Of a stretch of 64,000 nucleotides of DNA, positions 47,735 to 56,631 are shown piece by piece. Both the position numbers and the translations under genes were made by a program. Within the stretch, counting starts at the first letter, position 1; the number at the start of each line of letters is the position of its first letter. The notes beneath the pieces are model-generated. The model was not told the origin of the DNA. It saw only the letters and a list, made by a program, of their open reading frames with translations, and ran no database searches. The DNA comes from JAIBCM01 sp041395165 (GTDB lineage Bacteria > Verrucomicrobiota > Verrucomicrobiia > JADLBR01 > JAIBCM01), in NCBI GenBank assembly GCA_041395165.1, contig JAWLBA010000002.1, positions 121,603 through 185,602 on the forward strand, read 5' to 3'.

Positions 47735-48183
47735 GCCGCATTTTCGAAGCACGAGAGCACTTTTAGAGGAGGAATTTTAGTTAAATCTTTGTCTAAATTT
47801 TTTCTTAGTTTTTGTTTCATGGTTACAGGCAATTTTTCTAAGATAGCGTGGTTGATGGCTGAAGGCGCTGCGAAGTTCCAATCTTTAGCGCCTTGGCCGT
47901 TGTGTAAAAATTTTTCCATATTAATTACGATTTGATCAATCAATCGTCGTTTGACTTCAATCTCAAAATCGTTTTCTTCACCAATGGCCATCGCGCTGGA
48001 GTTGGCCCCATTAGCAATAGGGAAACGACCAGCCTGATCGGTTACCATATCATCATAATGCCGGTGAGCATCTGGGAAGTTGAGTTCCTGCACAAGCCGC
48101 ACGGTTGGAGTGGATTGCCCCATTTCTTTTTCAACTTGATAAACTTTTAAATGGCCGAGATTGGTAGTAATAATTAATTTCAT
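47731..48183 (-). CDS. Host-attachment-like (PF10116-type) protein
   Basis: The 150-residue protein begins with M-K-L-I-I-T-T-N-L-G-H-L-K-V-Y and contains A-G-R-F near residue 51, F-x-x-E-V-K-R-R-L near 73 and a W-N-F-A-A-P near 101. It ends in L-x-K-L-P-V-T-M-K-Q-K-L-R-K-N-L-D-K-D-L-T-K-I-P. This layout resembles the family named after a plant-attachment mutant, also related to eRF1 domain 1. Despite the name, function is unproven. Confidence 0.6.
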   Translation of the reverse strand: MKLIITTNLGHLKVYQVEKEMGQSTPTVRLVQELNFPDAHRHYDDMVTDQAGRFPIANGANSSAMAIGEENDFEIEVKRRLIDQIVINMEKFLHNGQGAKDWNFAAPSAINHAILEKLPVTMKQKLRKNLDKDLTKIPPLKVLSCFENAA

Positions 48184-48284
48184 AAGTTTTATCGCTAATT
48201 AATCCTCTACTAACAATTTAACTTCAAATAGGGAAAAAATCTATTTTTAAGGGTAAAAAATGCGAAATAGTTGTTGATAAAGTT

Positions 48285-48317
48285 GCTAGAAAAGGTTTTT
48301 TCGATTAATTTTCTAGC
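48285..48317 (+). promoter_or_regulatory. Inverted repeat immediately before resB
   Basis: GCTAGAAAA and TTTTCTAGC form a perfect 9-bp stem with a 15-base loop, ending three bases before the TTG taken as the resB start. It could be an operator or a translational control hairpin. Confidence 0.45.
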
Positions 48318-48320
48318 CTC

Positions 48321-49745
48321 TTGAGCTGGAAAAAGAACATAGTATTTCGTTATTGCGCCTCACTTCAGTTGGCCATGACGTTGTTAGCGGTTTTGATTAT
48401 CGCGAGTATTGTTGGCACGATTTATGAATCCAATTTCGATGCTAAGGTGGCACGCGCTTATATTTATCAAGCGCCTTGGTTTAATTTTTGGTTAGCGTTG
48501 TTGGCGGTGAATTTGGGTGCGGTGGCTTTGTCGCGTTGGCCTTGGAAGAAGCATCATACCGGTTTTTTAATCACGCATCTTGGCATTATTATTCTTTTGG
48601 TGGGATCGATTATTGGCCGCATTTGGGGGATTGAAGGAACGATGACGTTGTTTAAAGAGCAACCACCTCGCAATCAGTTGTTGGTTGATGAGCGACAACT
48701 GCATTTGTGGGAGCAAGGTTCGCCTTATCAATATCTTTTCCCCATGGAATTTTTGAATCGCAAGCCAACTTCTGAAAGGCCGCGCAAGGTGTGGACAACG
48801 GAAAGCGGTTGGAAGATTGACGTGATAGATTATTCCGAATCGTTATCAACTCAGTGGAAACCTAAGGAGCAAGGCGGTTCGCTAGGACGTCCTGTTGCGA
48901 AGATTAAATTGCAATCAGCCATGATGGGGCAAGGTTTGGAGCAATGGCTAATCGCGAATGGCGGGGAGCAATCCATTTTTAATTTAGGATTAGCCACGAT
49001 CTCCTTTCAACAAGGTGATGCTCAAACTTCTGCACCCATGCCAAGCCTGCCTAATCAATTAATATTTTCTTACGCCGACAATGGTCAGTTGCATTATCAT
49101 TTAATGTCTCGCAAGGAGGGGGAGTTGCGAGGCGAAATTAAAGTGGGGGCCGCTTTAAAAACGGGTTGGGCAGATTGGACAGTGACTGTTGAGCAACTTT
49201 TGCCGCAAGCCCAGTTGGAAGCGGATTTCGTGCCTTCATCTTCGTCAAAACAAGCACTTCCGAATGAGGTGCCCGTGTTAGGTATTAAACTTCGCGCGAT
49301 AAAAGCGGATCAAATCATGGAAAAATGGATTGCTTTTGGGTGGAAAACGACGTTGCCTCTCGAACCTGTGCCTTTAGAAATCACTTATACTTGGCGTTGG
49401 GAAAAGCTTCCGATGTTTGCTGAATTGTTGGATTTTGAGGTGGAGCGAAATGAAGGCACGGACGAGCCGGCAAGTTTTAAAAGTCATTTGCGATTGTCTG
49501 GGTTATCCGAACCGGCGGAAGGTTTTTGTTGGATGAATCATCCTGCAAATTATCCGAATCGGTGGTGGCGAATTTGGACGGGGTTAACTTACAAAATTTC
49601 TCAAGCTTCGTGGAATCCGGAAAATCTTAACCAAAGTACTGTGCAAATTTTGCGTGATCCGGGTTGGTTGTTTAAATGGTTGGGCTCACTTTTGATTTGT
49701 TGTGGAATATTTACCATGTTTTATTTGCGACCTTTAAAAAAATGA
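48321..49745 (+). CDS. resB: Cytochrome c biogenesis protein ResB
   Basis: ResB (Ccs1) and CcsA form the System II haem-delivery and ligation complex for c-type cytochromes. The 474-residue protein has transmembrane helices near residues 14-35, 45-65 and 70-95, a large periplasmic domain and a final helix near 445-470. Family features include I-G-T/I-V-G-T-I-Y-E and H-T-G-F-L-I-T-H-L-G-I-I with a conserved histidine. The only usable in-frame start is the TTG at 48321, since a stop lies just upstream. Its stop overlaps the next ATG. Confidence 0.85.
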   Translation: MSWKKNIVFRYCASLQLAMTLLAVLIIASIVGTIYESNFDAKVARAYIYQAPWFNFWLALLAVNLGAVALSRWPWKKHHTGFLITHLGIIILLVGSIIGRIWGIEGTMTLFKEQPPRNQLLVDERQLHLWEQGSPYQYLFPMEFLNRKPTSERPRKVWTTESGWKIDVIDYSESLSTQWKPKEQGGSLGRPVAKIKLQSAMMGQGLEQWLIANGGEQSIFNLGLATISFQQGDAQTSAPMPSLPNQLIFSYADNGQLHYHLMSRKEGELRGEIKVGAALKTGWADWTVTVEQLLPQAQLEADFVPSSSSKQALPNEVPVLGIKLRAIKADQIMEKWIAFGWKTTLPLEPVPLEITYTWRWEKLPMFAELLDFEVERNEGTDEPASFKSHLRLSGLSEPAEGFCWMNHPANYPNRWWRIWTGLTYKISQASWNPENLNQSTVQILRDPGWLFKWLGSLLICCGIFTMFYLRPLKK

Positions 49746-51042
49746 AACCCCTTTATTTGATTTTATTTTTGTTGAGTCAGAGCAGTTTGTCTTTGTTCGC
49801 GCTTGGCGAAAATCATTTATCTGAAAATAATCAGGCTTCACTGAGTTTTCTTATTGGTGCAATTCGAGGAACTCATTTATTGGTAACCAATGCTTGGAAA
49901 GAGACAAGTTCCAGTGCTGGAAAAACCATGCGACAGTGGGAGCAACCAGAGCTTGTGTTGGGAGTGCAGCCACAACAGGTTTTGAGCTACTGGCAAAGTA
50001 ATCAATTGGAACGAATCGAGATTATTTTTTTAGAAGCGGGCAACTATTTTGGGGTGCGCGAATCGGATGAGTTGTTGGATGAGGTGGCTGGAATCGAGGA
50101 TCGTGGTGCGCGAAAACTGCAACAGAAGAAAATTCGAGGTTTAATAGAAAAAGAGAATGAGGCGCGAGAAGGTAAACGGGCGGAGTTCAGTAATCTTTTC
50201 AAAAAATGAAAAGTGATCTCCCTGCTTTACTAGAAAAAAGTTTAGGTGTTAAGGGTAGAAATGTAACACTGGGGAAAAGTGATTGGTTGAAAACTCGAGT
50301 TTTAGAATATTCTTATCAGGAGGTGACTTTAAGACTTTTGATGGAAGAAAACCAATTGATTAATTTGACGCTTTTGCCTCAAGAAAAAGCGTCAAAAAAA
50401 TGGTCGGGTGACGTAACCATTAAGCCTGAGGAGCGGAAACAAAAGATGTTAGATAATGTAAAAACATTATCCAATGGCGATGTAATCATTGAAAATATTC
50501 CCATGTTTGATCAAGGAGATCGAGGCTATTGTGCCATGGGAAGTTTGGCAATGGTTATGCAATATTACGGGTTAAATCTTAACATCGACGCGCTGGCGGC
50601 CAAAGCGGGTTATCGAGAGGGAGATGTGCAAAATGCAGCTTTGGAACCTGTTTATTATGCAGCGGCTAAAGAGGGTAAATTGCGTATCAAATCGTGGCCT
50701 AAGTTGGATTATCGAGATGTGCAAAAGACAATTTTAAAGGGGCAACCTATTTTGATTTGGCGCGCATTTCGTCGCGAGCGGGATGATTATCATACCGATT
50801 TTGCTATGCGATATGATCGTGATCATTCTGTTGAATTGCCAGATCCCAAACAAGATCGACAGGAATCGAGTCGCTGGGCTACTCTCGCGTTTGGTGCTCA
50901 TTCCTCTTTAATCACGGGATTTAATAAAGCTCGCAACGAAGTTTTGTTTACTGAAAGTTGGGGTGAATCGTTTCGTAATAGAAGAATGCGTCAGGAAGAG
51001 ATGGAGGCGACCGTTTATGGTATTTTTATTTTTGAATATTAG
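49742..51042 (+). CDS. C39-like cysteine peptidase protein, probably one gene with a frameshift
   Basis: Two ORFs (49742-50209 and 50206-51042) meet in an A6 run at 50201-50206. One extra A would fuse them into a 433-residue protein. The first has a signal peptide and a region rich in Glu and Lys. The second has a papain-like core with D-R-G-Y-C-A-M-G-S-L-A-M-V (catalytic cysteine) and A-H-S-S-L-I-T-G-F-N (histidine), as in C39_2 peptidases. They lie between resB and ccsA with no gap, so transcription with them is likely. Two separate genes remain possible. Confidence 0.75.
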
Positions 51043-51060
51043 ATTAGAATCAAGGAATTC

Positions 51061-52728
51061 ATGAACGCACAGGTAAAATTAATTGGTTGGTTGAAGTTAT
51101 GTTTTATTTTATGGTTTATTCATATTCCATTCTTTGGGTTTAGCCAAGAGACTTTACGAGAGTGGAATTTATTAGCCATTCAAGATCAGGGTCGTCGAAA
51201 GCCGATGTATACTTTTGCGCGCGAGATGGTGATTCGATTGCATGGGAGGGCGAATTATCAAGCGCCAGATAAAAAGAAGTGGGTGGCGGATGAGGTAGCG
51301 CTTTCCATTTTTTTGCAAGATCGTGAATGGGAAAAGGAGCCTTTTCTTTTGGTGGGATATCGACCTTTGGTGAAGGATTTGGGGTTAGACGCGGAACGGA
51401 AATATTTTTCTTTTGATGAGTTAACGCAGGTGCCGTCTTTAGCTCAACAAGTATTGGCGGTTCACGAAAAGAAACAGCGCAATGAAACCTTATCACGTAA
51501 AGATCAGGAATTGGAAAATGTGGCAACACGGTTGGATTTGTTTAGTCAGTGGGTAAGAGGGGTTACATTTCGAATTGTGCCTTCTTTGACGCCAAAGGAA
51601 ATCGCGTGGATGCCGTTATTCGAATTTTTTAAGGAGAGTGATCCAGAAAAAGTTAAGCCAGTTCAGGAGCCGTTTCTTAGCATGATTGCTAGTTATAAGC
51701 ATGGAGATTTCACGCAATTCAATCAGGCTGCTAAGACTTTAAGAGAGCAATTACGAGCATTGAATCCGGAGCGTTATCCTACGGAAAAGACGTTGCAATT
51801 TGAGTATGCTTATTATCGTTTGCATGCGTTTGATTGGGCGATGGCAAGTTATGGTGTTGCTTTTTTATTTTTATTGATGGGTCATTATGGGGCGAAAAAT
51901 TGGCTGAAGCGGGTAGGGGTTGTTGCTGCTTTTGCGGGGATTTTATGGCAAGGAGTGGGTGTGACGATGCGTTGTATGATTGCGGGTCGTCCTCCGGTGA
52001 CGAATATGTATGAATCGGTTGTTTGGGTGGCTTTGGGAACGGGCTTATTTGGGTTTCTTTTTTATTTGCGTTATCGTAATGCGCTTTATCTTTTGGCGGC
52101 TTTGCCAGTAAGTTTTTTATGTTTGCTGGTGGTGAGTCGCATGCCGGTGGCAATGCCGGATCGTTTGGATCCTTTGGTGCCTGTGTTGCGCGATAATTTT
52201 TGGTTAACAGTGCATGTGTTAACGATTACGTTGAGTTATGCGGCTTTTGCATTGGCGATGGGTTTTGGTCATATTGTTTTATTTCGTTATATTCGTCATC
52301 CTCAAGAAACCGCAAAAGATTCTGTGTTGCATCATTGGCTTTATCGTGTGATGCAATTAGGAGTTTTGTTGCTGGCAGCGGGCACGATTTTGGGAGGGGT
52401 TTGGGCGAATTATAGTTGGGGCAGATTTTGGGGATGGGATCCGAAAGAGACGTGGGCTTTGATTGCGTTGCTCATGTATATTTTTGTTATTCATGGACGA
52501 ATTGCAGGATGGTGGGGAACATTTGGATTAGCAGTGGGAAGTGTGGTTTGTTTCAGTGGCGTAGTCATGACTTGGTATGGTGTTAATTTTGTTTTGGGCA
52601 AAGGACTTCACAGCTATGGTTTCGGCGTGGGCGGTACGGGTTATGCAGTGGCTTTTATTGTTTTAGAGGCTCTTTTTGTCGCTGCGGCTTGTTGGCGATA
52701 TCAAAAAACAAAATTAATTACGACTTAA
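51061..52728 (+). CDS. ccsA: Cytochrome c biogenesis protein CcsA
   Basis: CcsA exports haem and attaches it to apocytochrome c with ResB. The 555-residue protein has an unusually long N-terminal extracytoplasmic part (residues 25-255), as in many Bacteroidota and Verrucomicrobiota forms. About eight transmembrane helices follow. The haem-handling WWD-type motif W-G-R-F-W-G-W-D-P-K-E-T-W is near 460, and conserved histidines flank it (H-V-L-T and H-G-R). The ATG at 51061 has an AAGGAATTC ribosome-binding site. Confidence 0.93.
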   Translation: MNAQVKLIGWLKLCFILWFIHIPFFGFSQETLREWNLLAIQDQGRRKPMYTFAREMVIRLHGRANYQAPDKKKWVADEVALSIFLQDREWEKEPFLLVGYRPLVKDLGLDAERKYFSFDELTQVPSLAQQVLAVHEKKQRNETLSRKDQELENVATRLDLFSQWVRGVTFRIVPSLTPKEIAWMPLFEFFKESDPEKVKPVQEPFLSMIASYKHGDFTQFNQAAKTLREQLRALNPERYPTEKTLQFEYAYYRLHAFDWAMASYGVAFLFLLMGHYGAKNWLKRVGVVAAFAGILWQGVGVTMRCMIAGRPPVTNMYESVVWVALGTGLFGFLFYLRYRNALYLLAALPVSFLCLLVVSRMPVAMPDRLDPLVPVLRDNFWLTVHVLTITLSYAAFALAMGFGHIVLFRYIRHPQETAKDSVLHHWLYRVMQLGVLLLAAGTILGGVWANYSWGRFWGWDPKETWALIALLMYIFVIHGRIAGWWGTFGLAVGSVVCFSGVVMTWYGVNFVLGKGLHSYGFGVGGTGYAVAFIVLEALFVAAACWRYQKTKLITT

Positions 52729-54932
52729 ATTTCGTAATCTCCCTGTTGGACGCACTCATGAATTTTTTGGTTCAGATGCTCTAAAGTTTTTATTTCTAAA
52801 TTACCGTGAAATTGGAATAAGACAAAAGATCGTCTGATTAATGTGATAGTTTGTTCTCCAAAAAGGGTGAGAGGAGTTTCGATAAAGCCTTTTTCTTCAG
52901 CGGTGTTAATAATCATGTGCCAGGGAAAGTTGGCAGCACAAGGAAGTTTAAACGCCATAGAGCTATCGCTTGCGTTGAAAAACATGAGAAAAGCGTCGTC
53001 GACAATGGGTTCTCCATGAAAATTATAGACGTGATGAGGCAGACCGCTTAAAAAAACGCCAAGACTTTTAGCTCGATGATGAGTCCAATCTTTTTCGCTC
53101 ATTTCAATAGCCTGAGGTGTTAGCCAAAGAATGTCTTTGGTGTCTTTACCGTGAATGGGTTCGTCTTGAAAAAATTTGGGTCTTCGTAAAACAGGGTGTT
53201 TGCGTCGGAGATGAATCAAGCGTTGGGTGAAAGCGAGCAAGTTTTGTTGGTTGTTGTCATGATGCCAATGGAGCCAATTCATATCATTATCTTGGCAATA
53301 AGCGTTGTTATTCCCATTTTGGGTTCGGCCATATTCATCGCCTGCATAAAGCATGGGAACGCCTTGCGATAAGAAGAGTGTGGCAAGGAGATTGCGCATT
53401 TGGCGACGACGTAAAGTTAGGATTAGAGGATCATCGGTTGCTCCTTCTGTGCCGCAATTCCAGGAATCGTTGTTGTAGCTTCCGTCGCGATTTTCTTCGC
53501 CGTTAGCTAAGTTATGTTTTTCATTATAAGAAACTAAATCGTGCAAGGTGAAGCCGTCGTGGCACGTGATAAAGTTGATACTGGCGTAAGGTTTTTTGCC
53601 GCTGTGTTGGTAAAGATCCGAGCTTCCCGTGAAACGATAAGCGAAGTGGCCCAGATGACCTTCGCTTCCTTTCCAGTAGCGTCTTACCACGTCACGGTAA
53701 TGGCCGTTCCATTCTGTCCAAAGAATAGGGAAGTTGCCCACGTGATAACCGCCTTCGCCTAGATCCCAAGGTTCTGCAATCAGTTTGACTTGAGACAGAA
53801 CGGGATCTTGATGGATGATGGTGAAGAAGGAGGAGAGATGACTGACGGCATGTTCGCCGCGTCCCAAACTAGCGGCTAGATCAAATCGAAATCCATCGAC
53901 GTGCATTTCTGTGACCCAATAGCGAAGGCTATCCATGATGAGTTGCAACACATAAGGGTGCATGGCGTTGAAGGTGTTTCCCGTTCCAGTGTAGTCGGTG
54001 TAATAGCGACGATTGTCTGGTTGAAGCCGGTAATAGGCAGGATTATCAATACCTCGGAAACTGAGTGTTGGTCCGAGATGATTGCCTTCTGCTGTATGAT
54101 TGTAAACCACATCGAGAATAACTTCGATGCCCGCAGCGTGAAGATTTTTCACCATGTTTTTAAATTCGTTCACTTGCGCGCCGCGATCCCGTTCGCTGGC
54201 GTATTCGGCGTGAGGGGCAAAGAAACCGATGCTGCTATAACCCCAATAATTTTTTAGTCCTCGATCGGTGAGATGTTTTTCGTGAACAAATTGATGAATA
54301 GGCAAAAGCTCAACAGCGGTGATGCCTAACTGTTTGAGATAATCGATTGCGTGTTCACTTCCCAACCCAGCATAAGTGCCACGAATATTTTCCGGCAAAG
54401 CCTCCATGAGTTGAGTGAACCCTTTAACGTGTAGCTCATAAATTACGGAATGATGCAAGGGCGTGCATGGCGCAATATCGTTGCCCCACTCAAAAGTGGG
54501 ATCGATGACAACGCATTTGGGCATGAGATCGGCATTATTTTCGTTATGAATGATTTTGTCATTAGAGGAGTTGACTTGATAAGCAAAACTGCGATCTTCC
54601 CATTTTAGTTCGCCTGTGATTGCCTTGGCATAAGGATCAAGAAGTAATTTATTGGGATTAAAGCGTAATCCTTTTTCTGGTTCGTAAGGTCCATGAACGC
54701 GATAACCGTAAAGTTGTCCAGGACGGATTTCTGGCAAAAAAGCGTGCCACACTTGATCGGTGTTTTCGGTTAAAGGAATTCGAGCAGTTTCTTCTTTTGC
54801 TTCAGGATGATCAAAAAGACAAAGGTCCACGCCGGTTGCCGTTTCTGAGAACAAGGCAAAATTGACGCCTTGTCCGTTCCAAGTCGCGCCCAAAGGATAA
54901 GGATGGCCTAGCCAGCGTTGTGTGATGTGCAT
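52725..54932 (-). CDS. glgX: Glycogen debranching enzyme GlgX
   Basis: GlgX hydrolyses alpha-1,6 branches in glycogen left after phosphorylase action. The 735-residue protein has an N-terminal CBM48-like domain (G-A-T-W-N-G-Q-G-V-N-F-A-L-F-S) and a GH13 barrel. D-G-F-R-F-D-L-A (nucleophile Asp), L-I-A-E-P-W-D (acid Glu) and N-F-I-T-C-H-D-G-F-T-L-H-D are visible. The stop overlaps that of convergent ccsA. No other glycogen gene is in the window. Confidence 0.95.
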   Translation of the reverse strand: MHITQRWLGHPYPLGATWNGQGVNFALFSETATGVDLCLFDHPEAKEETARIPLTENTDQVWHAFLPEIRPGQLYGYRVHGPYEPEKGLRFNPNKLLLDPYAKAITGELKWEDRSFAYQVNSSNDKIIHNENNADLMPKCVVIDPTFEWGNDIAPCTPLHHSVIYELHVKGFTQLMEALPENIRGTYAGLGSEHAIDYLKQLGITAVELLPIHQFVHEKHLTDRGLKNYWGYSSIGFFAPHAEYASERDRGAQVNEFKNMVKNLHAAGIEVILDVVYNHTAEGNHLGPTLSFRGIDNPAYYRLQPDNRRYYTDYTGTGNTFNAMHPYVLQLIMDSLRYWVTEMHVDGFRFDLAASLGRGEHAVSHLSSFFTIIHQDPVLSQVKLIAEPWDLGEGGYHVGNFPILWTEWNGHYRDVVRRYWKGSEGHLGHFAYRFTGSSDLYQHSGKKPYASINFITCHDGFTLHDLVSYNEKHNLANGEENRDGSYNNDSWNCGTEGATDDPLILTLRRRQMRNLLATLFLSQGVPMLYAGDEYGRTQNGNNNAYCQDNDMNWLHWHHDNNQQNLLAFTQRLIHLRRKHPVLRRPKFFQDEPIHGKDTKDILWLTPQAIEMSEKDWTHHRAKSLGVFLSGLPHHVYNFHGEPIVDDAFLMFFNASDSSMAFKLPCAANFPWHMIINTAEEKGFIETPLTLFGEQTITLIRRSFVLFQFHGNLEIKTLEHLNQKIHECVQQGDYEI

Positions 54933-54982
54933 GGGTTAAAAAATAAACTCAATAGTACAGCGCGACAACTGAAAAGATAGTG

Positions 54983-56497
54983 TTATCTTATTTTTACTCC
55001 TTTTTTATTTTTTTCTTCTTCAGAATTATTTTCTTTTTCTTGAGTGTTTTCTTGATTAGATAAGGGATTGGTAAATTTGGGCAGCTCTTCAGGTTTAGGA
55101 TTTCGGAAAATTGATAATTGGCTGATTAAATTTAATTGATTGCGATTTAAGTAATTTAATCCATCAAGCTTAAACTCTTCACCCGCGCCCCCGTCAGAAA
55201 ATAAGTTCAGTCTAGCATCAGAGTTTGAATTCTTATAATGACCTTCAAGATATTTTTCAGGAGCCCATTTTACATTTAGTTTTTGGTGAAGTAGAAATTC
55301 ATGGGCTAAAGTGCCATAAGAAGCGTTGGTTTTTACAACAGGACAATGAGTCGCTACACTAGTTATGCCATTGGTGAGCGTAAAGCCATCTACAGGTTTA
55401 TTATTTTTATCTCGAACATCTAAGTTATTACCGGCTATAACAAAAGCAGACTCTTTTTGATCCTTTGTTAAAGAATCGTAGATTATTTTTAATTCTTCAG
55501 GTGATAGCCCATCTTTTAAATTTACTTCAAGTTTTTTGGTGTCAACATAAATAGGATCCTTTGCGTTGAAATGGAGTCCTTCTGGAGCAACTATTTCATT
55601 CATTTCTTGAATATGACGATTAGAGTCCTCCACAGCAGCGACGGGTTTTTCATTTTCATCTTTAAGAATAACGGGTTGAACTGTTCCTATTCCCTTTAAG
55701 GGAACTCCTGCGGTTGCTTCAATTTTTTCATTTTCGCTTTTTTGGTAGCTAACCTTTATTTCACTTCCAACTTCAGCTAATAGAGTTTGATCATTTGTTT
55801 CATTATCCTTCATTCCATTTAATGTTAATTCGTCGGCGATTTTATTGGCAACTAGAATGATAGACTCTCCTTCGTAAACCCCGTTAGAACCTAATTTCTC
55901 ATGTAAAGTTAATTTAAGCGATTCTAGTTTATCATGGCTATTGGGATTATATATTTCAACATTAACCTCTATTTGCCCTTTTTTCTTTAAAGAAGGATCA
56001 GAGTATTGAATAATGAATTTATCAGGAGATTTTTCAGGGAACAGCGTGAGAGGTGCTGTTAAGATAGAACTTGCCACTATCATTCTTTTATCAGTGGGCG
56101 AACTCCCTGGAATCAGAGAAGCCTTAATAGGTTCTTCTAGTAAAGTTTTTGGGCCGTCAACGTATTCTCTTTTAAATTCGTCTTCTTTTGGTTCGTTAAA
56201 TTTTAAATCTCCATCGAGATCGATAGCATCTTCATAGGAGCCATTATCAAAAAATCTGCGCACGCCGATATCTTTGTTTGGTTCTACCACTTCAATTATA
56301 TTAGCGATATTAAGTTGATGAACTGGCTGGCCTTTGGCATTTAGTATTTTAAGAGTAGGTTTGGGGTCGTCATTTTTATGATAAAGAGTTTCAAAAATGG
56401 AGCCAAGATCTTTTTGTCCATGCGATCTGCATTTTATGATGAGAAGACCTTCAAAATCAATTATTTTATGTTGGGATAATGTTTGTTTAAAAAACAA
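54983..56497 (-). CDS. Unrecognised protein with HExxH motif, start unclear
   Basis: I do not recognise this 504-residue ORF. It lacks an ATG near its 5' end; the open frame begins at a TTG at 56497, with a TAA nine bases before. The C-terminal third contains T-L-A-H-E-F-L-L-H-Q, a match to the zinc-metallopeptidase HExxH motif, followed by A-R-L-N-L-F-S-D-G-G-A-G. The middle is beta-rich, and the end is Glu/Lys/Asn-rich (E-K-E-N-N-S-E-E-E-K-N-K-K). Possibilities are a truncated peptidase or toxin-like exported protein. It sits just outside the attachment site. Confidence 0.6.
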   Translation of the reverse strand: MFFKQTLSQHKIIDFEGLLIIKCRSHGQKDLGSIFETLYHKNDDPKPTLKILNAKGQPVHQLNIANIIEVVEPNKDIGVRRFFDNGSYEDAIDLDGDLKFNEPKEDEFKREYVDGPKTLLEEPIKASLIPGSSPTDKRMIVASSILTAPLTLFPEKSPDKFIIQYSDPSLKKKGQIEVNVEIYNPNSHDKLESLKLTLHEKLGSNGVYEGESIILVANKIADELTLNGMKDNETNDQTLLAEVGSEIKVSYQKSENEKIEATAGVPLKGIGTVQPVILKDENEKPVAAVEDSNRHIQEMNEIVAPEGLHFNAKDPIYVDTKKLEVNLKDGLSPEELKIIYDSLTKDQKESAFVIAGNNLDVRDKNNKPVDGFTLTNGITSVATHCPVVKTNASYGTLAHEFLLHQKLNVKWAPEKYLEGHYKNSNSDARLNLFSDGGAGEEFKLDGLNYLNRNQLNLISQLSIFRNPKPEELPKFTNPLSNQENTQEKENNSEEEKNKKGVKIR

Positions 56498-56506
56498 AAG
56501 GGGTTA

Positions 56507-56549
56507 TAGCGCTAACGGGATTCGAACCCGTGCACCGAACTAAGAGGTG
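56507..56549 (-). other. tRNA 3'-end fragment forming the attachment site
   Basis: On the minus strand this reads as a long variable arm (CACC/GGTG stem), a perfect T-arm (ACGGG, TTCGAAT, CCCGT), acceptor 3' strand TAGCGCT and discriminator A. No matching 5' half (AGCGCTA plus D- and anticodon-arms) is found to the right, so it is only the 3' portion. That is what integration into a tRNA gene leaves at one end. The long variable arm suggests Leu, Ser or Tyr. Confidence 0.75.
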
Positions 56550-56631
56550 ATTAAAATTTATTTTCATAGGTAATTGTTTAGGAAAATGGATAGAATTTGA
56601 CTCATTTTGCTACGTATGTTACGTTAATTTT

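Noticed and set aside
56507..56549. tmRNA (ssrA) 3' end as the integration site
   Set aside because: The acceptor strand TAGCGCT does not fit the alanine-type GGxG acceptor of tmRNA, and a long variable arm is seen instead.
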